A stretch of DNA of 64,000 nucleotides from Winogradskyella marincola (GCF_029624125.1 NZ_JARSBN010000005.1:124001-188000); one strand, 5' to 3'; counted from the first letter of the stretch, positions 14,206 to 23,789 are shown. Made by a program: numbers and translations. Notes: generated by a model not told the origin, from the letters alone.

Positions 14206-17193
14206 ATGACAAAAGTATTTTTACGGCTGCTCATGCTTATGTGCAGTTTTTCGCTATTTGCGCAAGATTACTTTCCAAGTAACACTGGTGTAAAATCTAA
14301 AAACACTAATTACACTGCGCTTACAAATGCAACAATCTACGTTTCGCCTACAGAGGTTTTAAGCAATGCCACTTTATTAATTAAAGATGGCAAAGTTGTA
14401 AACGTAGGCACTTCAGTAAACATTCCGAAAAACACCACAACCATTGATGTTTCAGGAAAAACCATTTACCCATCATTTATAGACATCTATACGTCTTTTG
14501 GTGTAAAAAACCCTGAACGTGGTGGAAATGGCCCAAGATATGGTGCCAGCCGAAGTGGCTTTTACTGGAATGACCACGTGACGCCAGAGCAAGATGTAAT
14601 GGCCAGCTTTAACTACGATTCTAAATCAGCAACAGAACTACATCAACTTGGTTTTGGTGTGGTTAACACGCATATGCCAGATGGTATTGTAAGAGGAACT
14701 GGCGCTCTTATTGCCTTAAATAATGATGCGGATAATTCACTACGCGTTGTTGATGGAGAAACCACTCAGCATTTTTCGTTTCGTAAAAGTGTAAAATCAC
14801 GTCAATCTTACCCTTCTTCAATTATGGGAAGTATGGCGTTACTAAGACAAATGTACAACGACGCTAAATGGTATGCTGATGGCAATGTAGACACCAAAGA
14901 TTTATCATTAGAAGCCTTAAACAAAAACACTTCGCTTTTACAAATTTTTGAAGCTGGTAGCAGAGCCAACCTTTTAAGGGCTGACAAAGTTGGTGATGAA
15001 TCTAACGTGCAATATACCATTGTTGGTGGTGGTGATGAATACGAACGCATTAACGAAGTAAAGCAAACTAATGCTACAATTATTCTGCCAATTGATTTTA
15101 GATTGGCTTACGATGTAGAAAATGCACACTTAGCTTCAACATTATCATTAAGCGACATGCGCGCTTGGAATCAAGAGCCACATAACCCAAGATTATTGGC
15201 TGAGAATGGTATCAACTTTGCCTTAACAACACATGGTTTAAAGTCTAAAAAATCATTTAAATCTAATTTACTAAAAGCCATAGAAAGCGGACTTTCTAAA
15301 CAAAAAGCACTTGAAGCGTTGACTACAGTTCCTGCTTCATTATTAGGAAAATCTGATATTTTAGGTACTTTAAAAGCTGGTAGCTATGCCAACTTTTTAA
15401 TTACTTCTGGAGATATTTTTGAAAAGAACACAAAACTCTTCGAAAACTGGGTACAAGGTGAAGCGCATGTGATTGAAGACATGAATACCAGAGATATTGA
15501 TGGTGATTACACATTTAAATTAGCAGGCGAAGATTACAAACTATCCATTTCTGGGAGTACATCAAAACCTAATGCAAAACTTGAAAGTGGAGACCTTCAA
15601 TTAGGTTCTAAATTAAACTACGCAAATGATTGGGTTAACCTAACTTTTAAAACTACAGACAGTACAAAAAGTGAATTTATTAGAGTTGTCGCCAATGCTG
15701 CAAACAGCAACAGTCTAAATGGTAAAGCCATTTTACCAAATGGAAACGAATTGTCATTCTTTGCAAGTAAGGCTAGTTCAAACGAGCAAGACGACTCTAA
15801 GAAAAAGGATAAGAAAGACTCAGAAGCTTCAAACGAAAATATGAGTCCTATTACTTATCCTAATCTGGCATTCGGATTTACAGAACAACCAAAATCTGAA
15901 ACCTTATTATTCAAAAATGCTACGGTTTGGACCAACGAGAAGGATGGTGTTTTAGAAAATACCGATTTACTAATTAAAAACGGTAAGATTTCTAAAATCG
16001 GTAAAAACCTTTCAGACAAAAATGCTACCGTAATTGATGCTACAGGAAAACACATTACTGCTGGAATCATTGACGAGCATTCACACATTGCTGCAGCTTC
16101 TATTAATGAAGGAGGACAAAATTCTTCTGCCGAAGTGACTATAGAAGATGTTATCGATGATGAAGACATTAACATATACAGAAACCTTGCTGGTGGAGTG
16201 ACATCGATTCAGATTTTACATGGATCTGCAAATCCTATTGGTGGTCGTTCGGCAATTATTAAATTAAAATGGGGAGAATCTGCTGAAGACCTGATTTATG
16301 ACAACTCTCCGAAATTTATAAAATTCGCTTTAGGTGAAAACGTAAAACAATCGAGATCTAGTAGAAATGAGCGTTTCCCACAATCGCGTATGGGAGTTGA
16401 GCAAGTGTTTGTAGATTATTTTACAAGAGCAAAAGCTTATGACGATGCCAAAAAAAGCGGTAAACCTTATCGTAAAGATTATGAGATGGAAGTTTTAGCT
16501 GAAATTTTAAATAAAGAACGTTTCATTTCTTGCCACTCTTATGTGCAAAGTGAAATAAATATGTTGATGAAAGTTGCAGAGCAATTCAACTTCAACATTA
16601 ACACATTTACACACATACTTGAAGGTTACAAAGTTGCTGACAAAATGAAGGATCATGGTGTTGGTGGCTCAACCTTTAGCGATTGGTGGGCTTACAAATA
16701 CGAAGTTAATGATGCCATACCTTACAACGCGTCTATAATGCACAATGCTGGTGTAGTTACTGCGATTAATAGTGATGATGCTGAGATGTCTCGTCGATTA
16801 AACCAGGAAGCTGCAAAGTCTGTAAAATATGGTAATGTTAGCGAAGAAGATGCATTAAAATTTGTGACTTTAAATCCGGCGAAATTGCTTCATTTAGATG
16901 ATAGAGTTGGTAGTCTTAAAGTTGGCAAAGATGCTGATGTTGTTTTATGGTCTGACCATCCACTTTCAGTATACGCAAAAGCTGAAAAAACAATCATTGA
17001 AGGTGTAACTTACTTTGATTTAGAACGCGACAAACAAATGCGAAAAGCCGTTCAAAAAGAAAAAAGTGAGCTTATTAACAGTATGCTTCAAGAGAAAAAC
17101 AAAGGGTTGAAAACACAACCTATTCAGAAGAAAGAAAAAGAATTATTGCATTGCGATTCTATGGATGGAGAGCATACAACACATCACCATTAA
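14206..17193 (+). CDS. Two-domain exported amidohydrolase-family protein
   Basis: The 995 residues carry a signal peptide (LRLLMLMCSFSLFAQ) and two amidohydrolase-like halves. The N-terminal half (about 30-430) has GKTIYPSFIDIYTSFG where active enzymes have HxH, so its metal site looks lost. The C-terminal half (about 570-960) keeps GIIDEHSHIAA (HxH), SCHSYVQSE, FTHILEGYK and INSDDAEMS, so it is probably active. A Lys/Asp/Glu-rich linker (about 525-545) separates them, and the protein ends in a His-rich tail (GEHTTHHH). The substrate is unknown; periplasmic imidazolonepropionase- or dihydroorotase-like hydrolysis is possible. It is followed by a paralogous gene after 11 bases. Confidence 0.9.
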   Translation: MTKVFLRLLMLMCSFSLFAQDYFPSNTGVKSKNTNYTALTNATIYVSPTEVLSNATLLIKDGKVVNVGTSVNIPKNTTTIDVSGKTIYPSFIDIYTSFGVKNPERGGNGPRYGASRSGFYWNDHVTPEQDVMASFNYDSKSATELHQLGFGVVNTHMPDGIVRGTGALIALNNDADNSLRVVDGETTQHFSFRKSVKSRQSYPSSIMGSMALLRQMYNDAKWYADGNVDTKDLSLEALNKNTSLLQIFEAGSRANLLRADKVGDESNVQYTIVGGGDEYERINEVKQTNATIILPIDFRLAYDVENAHLASTLSLSDMRAWNQEPHNPRLLAENGINFALTTHGLKSKKSFKSNLLKAIESGLSKQKALEALTTVPASLLGKSDILGTLKAGSYANFLITSGDIFEKNTKLFENWVQGEAHVIEDMNTRDIDGDYTFKLAGEDYKLSISGSTSKPNAKLESGDLQLGSKLNYANDWVNLTFKTTDSTKSEFIRVVANAANSNSLNGKAILPNGNELSFFASKASSNEQDDSKKKDKKDSEASNENMSPITYPNLAFGFTEQPKSETLLFKNATVWTNEKDGVLENTDLLIKNGKISKIGKNLSDKNATVIDATGKHITAGIIDEHSHIAAASINEGGQNSSAEVTIEDVIDDEDINIYRNLAGGVTSIQILHGSANPIGGRSAIIKLKWGESAEDLIYDNSPKFIKFALGENVKQSRSSRNERFPQSRMGVEQVFVDYFTRAKAYDDAKKSGKPYRKDYEMEVLAEILNKERFISCHSYVQSEINMLMKVAEQFNFNINTFTHILEGYKVADKMKDHGVGGSTFSDWWAYKYEVNDAIPYNASIMHNAGVVTAINSDDAEMSRRLNQEAAKSVKYGNVSEEDALKFVTLNPAKLLHLDDRVGSLKVGKDADVVLWSDHPLSVYAKAEKTIIEGVTYFDLERDKQMRKAVQKEKSELINSMLQEKNKGLKTQPIQKKEKELLHCDSMDGEHTTHHH

Positions 17194-17204
17194 AACTTAT
17201 TAAA

Positions 17205-18527
17205 ATGAAAACATTAAAATCTATAAATATTGTTCTTTTAATGCTGTGTGTTACTTTAAATTTTGCACAGCAAACACCTGCTCCAAAGCAAACTAAAGAT
17301 TTTGCTATTGTTGGTGCAACAGCACATATTGGCAACGGAGACGTTATTGAAAATAGTATCATTGTAGTAAGCAATGGTAAAATAACAACGATTGGTCCTG
17401 AAGCTTCTACTCCACTGACCAGACAAGCCATGGATATCATTGACGCTAAAGGCAAACATGTGTATCCTGGATTTATAGTTTCTAACGGAACCTTAGGCTT
17501 AGTTGAAGTTGATGCTGTAAAAGCCTCTAGCGATCTTTCGGAAATGGGTACTTTTAATCCTAATGTTCGTAGTATTATTGCTTATAATGCCGAGTCTAAA
17601 GTTGTAGAATCTATGAGACCGAATGGTGTTTTACTTGGGCAAGTAGTGCCTCGTGGAGGACGTATTACAGGAACTTCTTCTATTGTACAATATGATGCCT
17701 GGAACTGGGAAGACGCGTCTATAAAAACAGACGATGGTATACACATTAACTGGCCAAGTAGTTTTAGTCGTGGTCGTTGGTGGCTAGGTGAAGATCCTGG
17801 TCTTAAACCAAATAAAAACTATGATAAGCAAGTTAAAGAGCTAACGGATTACTTTAACGAAGCTAAAGCCTACAATAATGGCAACAAAGCAACAAAGCAC
17901 TTGCCTTACGATGCTATGTCTGGTCTGTTTAATGATAATCAGCATTTATACATCAATGCAGATGATGCCAAAAGCATTACAGACGCTGTTAACTTTTCAA
18001 AAGCACAAGGTATTAGCAAAGTAACTATTGTAGGAGGTTACCAAGCCAATGAAGTTGCAGATGTATTAAAACAAAATAATGTATCTGTAATGTTACGACG
18101 AGTACACTCATTACCAGAGTTAGAAGACCATGACTATGACTACAGCTATAAACAAGCTAAAAAATTAGTTGACACAGGTGTTTTGGTTTCTCTTGAAACT
18201 AGTGGAGATATGGAGCGTATGAATTCTAGAAACTTACCATTTTACGCAGGTACTACAGTAGCTCACGGATTGACGAAAGAGCAGGCGCTTCAATTAATAA
18301 CATTAAATGCAGCGAAAATAATGGGAATCGACAATCTGTACGGAAGCTTAGAAGTGGGCAAAAGCGCAACACTATTTATTAGCGAAGGTGATGCCTTAGA
18401 TATGAGAACTAACAAATTGACACATGCCTTTATTGATGGTAGAAACGTTAGTTTAGAAACACATCAAACAAAGCTTTGGAAGCGTTATTCTAAAAAGTAC
18501 AAGAATCAGGAAGTCAAGCAAAAGTGA
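17205..18527 (+). CDS. Exported amidohydrolase-like protein lacking the HxH motif
   Basis: The 440 residues begin with a signal peptide (INIVLLMLCVTLNFAQ). The sequence resembles the N-terminal half of the preceding 995-residue protein: GKHVYPGFIVSNGTLGLVEV has no HxH, while the late motif TVAHGLTKEQALQLITLNAAK and the closing GSLEVGKSATLFI are kept. It is therefore probably a non-catalytic or altered partner subunit. The ATG at 17205, 11 bases after the upstream stop, is chosen because it gives a clean signal peptide; the in-frame ATG at 17151 lies inside the previous gene. Co-expression suggests a hetero-complex. Confidence 0.88.
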   Translation: MKTLKSINIVLLMLCVTLNFAQQTPAPKQTKDFAIVGATAHIGNGDVIENSIIVVSNGKITTIGPEASTPLTRQAMDIIDAKGKHVYPGFIVSNGTLGLVEVDAVKASSDLSEMGTFNPNVRSIIAYNAESKVVESMRPNGVLLGQVVPRGGRITGTSSIVQYDAWNWEDASIKTDDGIHINWPSSFSRGRWWLGEDPGLKPNKNYDKQVKELTDYFNEAKAYNNGNKATKHLPYDAMSGLFNDNQHLYINADDAKSITDAVNFSKAQGISKVTIVGGYQANEVADVLKQNNVSVMLRRVHSLPELEDHDYDYSYKQAKKLVDTGVLVSLETSGDMERMNSRNLPFYAGTTVAHGLTKEQALQLITLNAAKIMGIDNLYGSLEVGKSATLFISEGDALDMRTNKLTHAFIDGRNVSLETHQTKLWKRYSKKYKNQEVKQK

Positions 18528-18539
18528 TTTATATTAAAA

Positions 18540-18659
18540 ATGCAGAACGTAATTAGTTTCATTTTAGATTTCTTATCTCAAGTTTTTGAAAGCAATACTA
18601 AAATAGCCATAACTGCAGCCATTTTAATAATTATCATTTTTATTATAGTTCTTGTTTAA
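18540..18659 (+). CDS. 39-residue single-span membrane peptide
   Basis: This short frame starts at an ATG 12 bases after the amidohydrolase stop and ends at TAA. It begins MQNVISFILDFLSQVFESN and closes with a very hydrophobic stretch rich in Ile, Leu and Val (about residues 24-39). A terminator follows within 30 bases, so it fits as the last gene of the operon. I recognise no family. Its size makes it easy to miss, and translation is not proven. Confidence 0.5.
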   Translation: MQNVISFILDFLSQVFESNTKIAITAAILIIIIFIIVLV

Positions 18660-18684
18660 CCATAAGTTTCTAAAAGTTAAAACT

Positions 18685-18715
18685 AAAAAAGGCGAGCTAT
18701 TCAGCTCGCTTTTTT
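18685..18715. terminator. Bidirectional terminator between convergent genes
   Basis: GCGAGCT (18692-18698) and AGCTCGC (18703-18709) form the stem around ATTC, with six A before (plus one bulged G) and six T after. It separates the plus-strand amidohydrolase operon from the minus-strand DUF6503 gene. Confidence 0.9.
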
Positions 18716-18723
18716 ATTTGTTA

Positions 18724-19521
18724 TCATTTTACGATAGTTGCTCCTTCTGGCATTTTAAACATTGTGCTATCTGGTGCTTCTTCAGATAAAAAAACATCAA
18801 TAAATTCTACTGTATTTCTTTTTTCTGTTGGCAAGTTGTTTTCGTACATGTACCAATCTACTGATTTAGGTAATTTCAAACCATTAATGGTTTGCCAATT
18901 GTTATAGCGAATAAAATGAAAATCTTTACTCTTTTCATCCTTACCAAAAGTTACCGTATATCCTAACCATGCCATTTCAGCTGTGGCTTCATCATAGTAA
19001 ATTTTATATTGATCATCTGGTGACTCGCCAATTCCTGATTCGTAAGAAATTAGAATTCCTTTGTAGGTTTTTCCTTCAAAAGTAAGAGGTTCAATATCTT
19101 CATACATAATACCATCATCTCCTAAAACAAAAGGCATCGCATAAAAATAAAACATAAGTCCCTTGTAAAACTTAGCATTGCCCTTGTATGGTTTATTATC
19201 CTTTTCTAAAACCCATTGCGTTGTGCCATCGTAACCCATTTTATAATCAGGAGTTTCAATAACTTCTGCTCTGGTTTGTAGATTTAGGGTAGTTACTTCT
19301 TTTCCATTTGATTTTTCCATTGTAAAGGAAAGTGACTTAATGGTATTCCAAGTATCTATTCCACCGTGTGCTTTAAACACTTTAGTAATTGACTCTGGAT
19401 AAATACTTGTTGTAATGTCTTCTTTTGCTACTTCATTTATAACTGTAGATTCTGTTTGTTTTTCGTTTTTACAAGCTGAAAATAATACAGTTAAAAATAA
19501 AAGGTAAATTGCTTTTTTCAT
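18724..19521 (-). CDS. DUF6503-type lipoprotein
   Basis: This 265-residue protein has a lipoprotein signal (IYLLFLTVLFSACKNEK, Cys17) and a long beta-rich body (KVFKAHGGIDTWNTIKSLSF; GYDGTTQWVLEKDNKPY) resembling the LolA/LolB-like or outer-membrane lipoprotein-sorting fold used by many Bacteroidota. I place it in DUF6503 from memory of its HGG..W...LSF pattern. The ATG at 19521 is used; the upstream in-frame ATG would extend into the preceding terminator. No catalytic residues are apparent. Confidence 0.8.
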   Translation of the reverse strand: MKKAIYLLFLTVLFSACKNEKQTESTVINEVAKEDITTSIYPESITKVFKAHGGIDTWNTIKSLSFTMEKSNGKEVTTLNLQTRAEVIETPDYKMGYDGTTQWVLEKDNKPYKGNAKFYKGLMFYFYAMPFVLGDDGIMYEDIEPLTFEGKTYKGILISYESGIGESPDDQYKIYYDEATAEMAWLGYTVTFGKDEKSKDFHFIRYNNWQTINGLKLPKSVDWYMYENNLPTEKRNTVEFIDVFLSEEAPDSTMFKMPEGATIVK

Positions 19522-19575
19522 GGTTAGTTTTATTAGTTGGTAATTTGGACGAAACTTAAATCTGTACATTACAAA

Positions 19576-19604
19576 AAAAGCTTCAGAATTAATCTGAAGC
19601 TTTT
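19576..19604 (-). terminator. Terminator of the T9SS type A protein gene
   Basis: GCTTCAGA (19580-19587) and TCTGAAGC (19593-19600) pair around ATTAA, flanked by four or more A and four T. It lies just after the stop codon of the minus-strand gene that ends at 19627. Confidence 0.88.
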
Positions 19605-19626
19605 AAAACATATTATATTCTATACT

Positions 19627-21417
19627 TTATTCAACAACCAACTTTTCAGTAATAATGTTATTACCACTTCTTAATTGAACAAAATACAGTCCTGAATTTA
19701 AAGCAGACACATCTAATTCTACAGTACTATTAAATTCCCTTTTCGGAATATTAATCGTCTTACCTTGAATGTCTATTAAAGAAATATCTGTTGTATTCAA
19801 TATATTTTGACTCAATGTTACTGTTACCATATCTTTTGCTGGATTTGGATACAACTTAAAAGACAATTTATGTAATGATTCCAAACTAAGAGCAACTGCT
19901 GCTTCAAGATAATCCGGAATCATATTAGAGTTGGTATCATCATCTGTTGGATCTCCGTTATTATTATAATCTTCATCTATGGTAAGCACACCATCGCCAT
20001 CATCGTCATCATCTAAATAATTTTCTATCATATCATTATCTGTATCTACAAAAGGATGTGTACCAGAGCTATTGCGACCTGAAAGCTCTGCAATCTCATC
20101 TTCGGTAGAGACATTATCTCCGTCATCGTCGTCATCTAGATAATTTGGTATACCATCATCATCAGTATCATCATCGTCTAAATTACCATTATTATTAATA
20201 TCTTCTTCACTATCATCTACTCCATCGGAGTCGGCATCTGGACAAGGCAATTCTGTTACCAAGAACTCTGTTGTAACAATGCCACAACCTTGAATATCTA
20301 TTACCTGAACCGTATAAACTCCGGGTGAATTAATAGTTAACGTTGGCAAACTTTCACCTGAAATAATAAATCCATCGACATACCAAAGAAAAGCGTAATC
20401 ATCACTACTTAAACCTGTGTCGATTGTTACAGATTCGTCTACACACAATATCGTATCTTCTACAGACAAATAAGGTATAGGAGTTACCATCAAAGTAGCT
20501 TCTGCGATATCGTAACAGCCAAAATAATTTTCTACTCTAGCATAAATAACCTGAGGATTTATTGTGTTTTGATACAGTGTTGGCAAAGGATTTACACCAA
20601 TCTCAGCATCCACTAGTGTTGCAAAATAACTTAATGTATATACTGAAGGATCCTGACCATCTAGAATTTGAAAATCTAAAACAGATAAATCAAATTGAGA
20701 ACTATCATTACTTGGGTCACCATCTGTTTCTGCATTATCATCGCATTGCTGGTAGACAATTGGTTGTAAGTCAGGGTTTGCTTGCGCTGCTTCATTAACC
20801 ACTAAATCAAAACTTATTGTACTAAAACAGCCTGTTGAATTATCTGTTATGGCTGCATATATGGTTTGGGGATTGGTATAGTTGGTGAAAGGACTAGGTA
20901 ATGCATTCATTTGTAATTCTGCTTCTACTACACTAGCATAGTAACTCACACTAAATAAAGCTGGATTTTGCCCATTTAAAACCTCTGCATTTTTTGTGGT
21001 TAAATCGAATTCTGCATAACCATCTGAGTTAATCTCACAAATTTCATAATCTGAGATTACTGTTGTTTCTGGCGTCAGGTTCACCACCAAATTAACAGAA
21101 GTGGTTGCTACACTACCAGAACTTAAATCTTCCACTCTTATATAAATCACTTGCATATTAGGAACAATATTTACGTAAAGAGATGCAATAGGATAATCAC
21201 CAATAATAGCATCTGTTTGGGTTTCGTGATACGAAACACTGAAATCCAGCGAACTCTGACTACCTAAAACTTCCGGCTCAGTAATTGTTAAGTCAAATTC
21301 GGCATAACCGTCATTATCGTCATCACAAACCATTAAATCTGATGGTTGATTTGCAATTTGAGAATATGAATTCAATAAAAAGAAGCAAAAAGAAAATGCA
21401 AGTAAAAGTTTTTTCAT
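19627..21417 (-). CDS. T9SS type A secreted protein with Asp-rich thrombospondin-3 repeats
   Basis: The 596 residues have a signal peptide (LLLAFSFCFFLLNSYSQ), three or more repeats of about 95 residues opening with CDDDNDGYAEFDLT, CEINSDGYAEFDLT and similar, a short PKD-like strand region, then Ca-binding thrombospondin type 3 repeats (DADSDGVDDSEED, DTDDDGIPNYLDDDDDGD) and a C-terminal type A sorting signal (FKLYPNPAKDMVTVTLS ... GLYFVQLRSGNN). It should be exported by the type 9 system and attached to, or released from, the cell surface. The CDD repeats recur in the type B proteins at 55277-61146. Confidence 0.93.
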   Translation of the reverse strand: MKKLLLAFSFCFFLLNSYSQIANQPSDLMVCDDDNDGYAEFDLTITEPEVLGSQSSLDFSVSYHETQTDAIIGDYPIASLYVNIVPNMQVIYIRVEDLSSGSVATTSVNLVVNLTPETTVISDYEICEINSDGYAEFDLTTKNAEVLNGQNPALFSVSYYASVVEAELQMNALPSPFTNYTNPQTIYAAITDNSTGCFSTISFDLVVNEAAQANPDLQPIVYQQCDDNAETDGDPSNDSSQFDLSVLDFQILDGQDPSVYTLSYFATLVDAEIGVNPLPTLYQNTINPQVIYARVENYFGCYDIAEATLMVTPIPYLSVEDTILCVDESVTIDTGLSSDDYAFLWYVDGFIISGESLPTLTINSPGVYTVQVIDIQGCGIVTTEFLVTELPCPDADSDGVDDSEEDINNNGNLDDDDTDDDGIPNYLDDDDDGDNVSTEDEIAELSGRNSSGTHPFVDTDNDMIENYLDDDDDGDGVLTIDEDYNNNGDPTDDDTNSNMIPDYLEAAVALSLESLHKLSFKLYPNPAKDMVTVTLSQNILNTTDISLIDIQGKTINIPKREFNSTVELDVSALNSGLYFVQLRSGNNIITEKLVVE

Positions 21418-21513
21418 AATTGATTGGTTTAATAGCATAGTGTGTATGTACAAACTGATTAATGGTTACGCTTCAATTGAGCTAAAATTGAAACACCTTA
21501 ATAATTTAAGGCG

Positions 21514-21521
21514 TAAATTTG
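21514..21521 (+). promoter_or_regulatory. -7 promoter box of the SpoU methyltransferase gene
   Basis: TAAATTTG matches TAnnTTTG. A TTG at 21488-21490 is 23 bases upstream, slightly farther than usual. The ATG at 21546 follows after a short leader. Confidence 0.5.
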
Positions 21522-21545
21522 CACTTATCAAAGACTCTCAAATAT

Positions 21546-22343
21546 ATGATAAAATCAATAACTAGCCCACAAAACCCTCTTATTAAACAACTTAATCAAC
21601 TAAAAGACAAGTCTAGACAACGCAAAAAAACAGGACAATTTTTAATTGAAGGGAAACGCGAACTGTCTTTGGCGATAAAAGGTGGCTACAAAATTGAAAC
21701 ACTTTTATTTTTCCCGGATTTGTTTTCTGAAAGTGAAGCAAAAGCCATGTCGCAATATGATATTGATATTATTGAAATTTCTAAAGAAGTTTTTCAAAAA
21801 TTGGCACATCGAGACACCACAGAAGGTGTTATTGCTGTCGTAAATAGTAAAGCACACCAACTTGAAGATTTAAAACTCACTAACAAAAACCCTTTAATTT
21901 TAGTTGCTGAAGCACCCGAAAAACCAGGTAATGTTGGTGCTTTATTAAGAACTGCTGATGCTGCTAATGTAGACGCTGTGATTATTGCCAGCCCTAAGTC
22001 AGACTTGTACAATCCAAATATTATACGCTCTAGTGTTGGTTGTGTCTTTACAACACAAATTGCGATGGCAAGCACTACTGAAGCTATCGATTTTTTGAAG
22101 CATTACAATTTCAACATTTTCTCTGCTATTCTGCAAGAATCTCAGCCTTATCATACGCAAGATTACACCTTACCAACAGCTATTGTGGTTGGCACAGAAG
22201 CCACAGGATTAACCCAAGAATGGCGAGATGCAGCTACACAAAACATTAGTATACCAATGCAAGGTGTTATTGACTCTATGAATGTTTCTGTTGCTGCAGG
22301 AATTCTTATTTTTGAATCCAAAAGACAACGAGACTTTAAATAA
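21546..22343 (+). CDS. TrmH/SpoU family rRNA or tRNA 2'-O-methyltransferase
   Basis: The 265 residues have an N-terminal substrate-binding part (SPQNPLIKQLNQLKDKSRQR, FLIEGKREL) and a SPOUT knot with motif 1 (EKPGNVGALLRTADAANVD), motif 2 (IVVGTEATGL) and motif 3 (IPMQGVIDSMNVSVAAGIL). Such enzymes methylate ribose 2'-OH in rRNA or tRNA using SAM; the exact site cannot be read. The start at 21546 matches the family N-terminus; the in-frame ATG at 21519 overlaps the promoter box. It is followed by a repeat and the M48 gene. Confidence 0.93.
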   Translation: MIKSITSPQNPLIKQLNQLKDKSRQRKKTGQFLIEGKRELSLAIKGGYKIETLLFFPDLFSESEAKAMSQYDIDIIEISKEVFQKLAHRDTTEGVIAVVNSKAHQLEDLKLTNKNPLILVAEAPEKPGNVGALLRTADAANVDAVIIASPKSDLYNPNIIRSSVGCVFTTQIAMASTTEAIDFLKHYNFNIFSAILQESQPYHTQDYTLPTAIVVGTEATGLTQEWRDAATQNISIPMQGVIDSMNVSVAAGILIFESKRQRDFK

Positions 22344-22350
22344 CCTAAAC

Positions 22351-22454
22351 GTCAGTTCGAGTGATTTTCGAAGAATGATAAAATCGTATCGGGAACCTTA
22401 CAAGAAAGAAGCTTTTCGACACAAAATTCCTAAGGAAATTTCACTTGAAGTGAC
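22351..22454. repeat. Intergenic inverted repeat between the SpoU and M48 genes
   Basis: GTCAGTTCGAGTGA (22351-22364) is nearly complementary to TCACTTGAAGTGAC (22441-22454). The interior contains GATTTTCGAAGAATG and ATCGTATCGGGAACC, which I recall from a dispersed flavobacterial repeat family. The repeat is open in frame with the M48 gene, which could mislead gene-start calls. Confidence 0.55.
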
Positions 22455-22476
22455 GAACAAAACATATCACAAAGAA

Positions 22477-23709
22477 ATGAACGCAGACATTCTTTTCTAC
22501 ATCATCATAGCCATTATCCTTATCAACTTTGTAAAGGATAAAATTCTAGATACATTAAATGCCAAACATTTTAACGAAGCAATACCCGAAGAATTAAATG
22601 ATGTTTATGATGAAGACGAGTATAAAAAATCGCAAAACTACAAAGCCACTAATCACAAATTCGGGATATGGTCTTCCTTATTTTCACTGGTTTTAACCTT
22701 AGTTTTTCTGTTTTTAGATGGGTTTGAATATGTAGATAACATTGCCAGAAGTTATTCTGATAATCCTATCATTATTGGTTTAATTTTCTTTGGCATTATT
22801 ATGATTGCCAGCGACATTATAACCACACCTTTTGCATATTACAAAACTTTTGTGATTGAAGAAAAGTTTGGGTTTAATAAAACCACAAAAAAGACATTTA
22901 TCTTAGATAAATTAAAAGGCTTAATAATGATGGCCATATTAGGTGGAGGTATTATAGCCTTAATTATTTGGTTTTATCAAATTACAGGAAATCAATTTTG
23001 GCTGTATGCTTGGGGAATTGTAACCGTATTCACAGTATTTATGAACATGTTTTACTCTAAGCTCATTGTGCCAATGTTCAATAAACAAACACCTTTAGAA
23101 GACGGAGAGTTACGTAATAAAATTTCAGATTATGCCAAATCTGTAGGTTTTAGTCTTAATAAAATTTTTATCATAGATGGTTCTAAACGTAGCACTAAAG
23201 CCAATGCCTATTTCTCTGGTTTTGGAAGCGAAAAACGTGTTACGCTTTACGATACTTTGGTTAACGATTTAGACGATGAAGAAATTGTTGCGGTTTTAGC
23301 GCACGAAGTTGGGCACTACAAACGCAAACACATTATTTTTAATCTGGTTACATCAATAGCATTAACCGGATTCACACTTTTTATTTTATCGGTTTTTATT
23401 TCAAACCCATTATTATCTAATGCTATTGGAGTAGAAACACCAAGTTTTCATGTTGGTTTAATTGCTTTTGGATTGCTCTACTCGCCTATTTCAGAAATTA
23501 CGGGTTTAATTATGAATTACGTCTCACGAGTTTTTGAATATCAAGCTGATGATTATGCAAAAAACACTTACAAAGCTGAGCCTTTAATTACCTCATTAAA
23601 AAAACTCTCTAAAAACAGTTTGAGTAATTTAACACCACACAAAGCTTACGTGTTTATGCATTATTCACATCCTACCTTGTTAGATCGTGTTAGGAATTTA
23701 AAAAACTGA
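22477..23709 (+). CDS. M48 family metalloprotease (CAAX prenyl protease 1-like)
   Basis: This 410-residue membrane protease has an N-terminal CAAX-protease-1-type membrane region (spans near the N-terminus and around 65-80, 95-120, 148-170 and 175-195), the zinc motif HEVGH (276-280 in VLAHEVGHYKRKH) and the third ligand E354 in FEYQADDYA. The ATG at 22477 (MNADILFYIII) matches the family start; the frame stays open upstream through an intergenic repeat, and that part is not credible as protein. It probably acts in membrane-protein quality control in the inner membrane. Confidence 0.93.
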   Translation: MNADILFYIIIAIILINFVKDKILDTLNAKHFNEAIPEELNDVYDEDEYKKSQNYKATNHKFGIWSSLFSLVLTLVFLFLDGFEYVDNIARSYSDNPIIIGLIFFGIIMIASDIITTPFAYYKTFVIEEKFGFNKTTKKTFILDKLKGLIMMAILGGGIIALIIWFYQITGNQFWLYAWGIVTVFTVFMNMFYSKLIVPMFNKQTPLEDGELRNKISDYAKSVGFSLNKIFIIDGSKRSTKANAYFSGFGSEKRVTLYDTLVNDLDDEEIVAVLAHEVGHYKRKHIIFNLVTSIALTGFTLFILSVFISNPLLSNAIGVETPSFHVGLIAFGLLYSPISEITGLIMNYVSRVFEYQADDYAKNTYKAEPLITSLKKLSKNSLSNLTPHKAYVFMHYSHPTLLDRVRNLKN

Positions 23710-23789
23710 TAGACTTGACTTTGTAAGATAAAAAGACTTACTTCGTTAACACCTGATATAGACAGTTAAAAAAGTCCGTATCATGAAAA

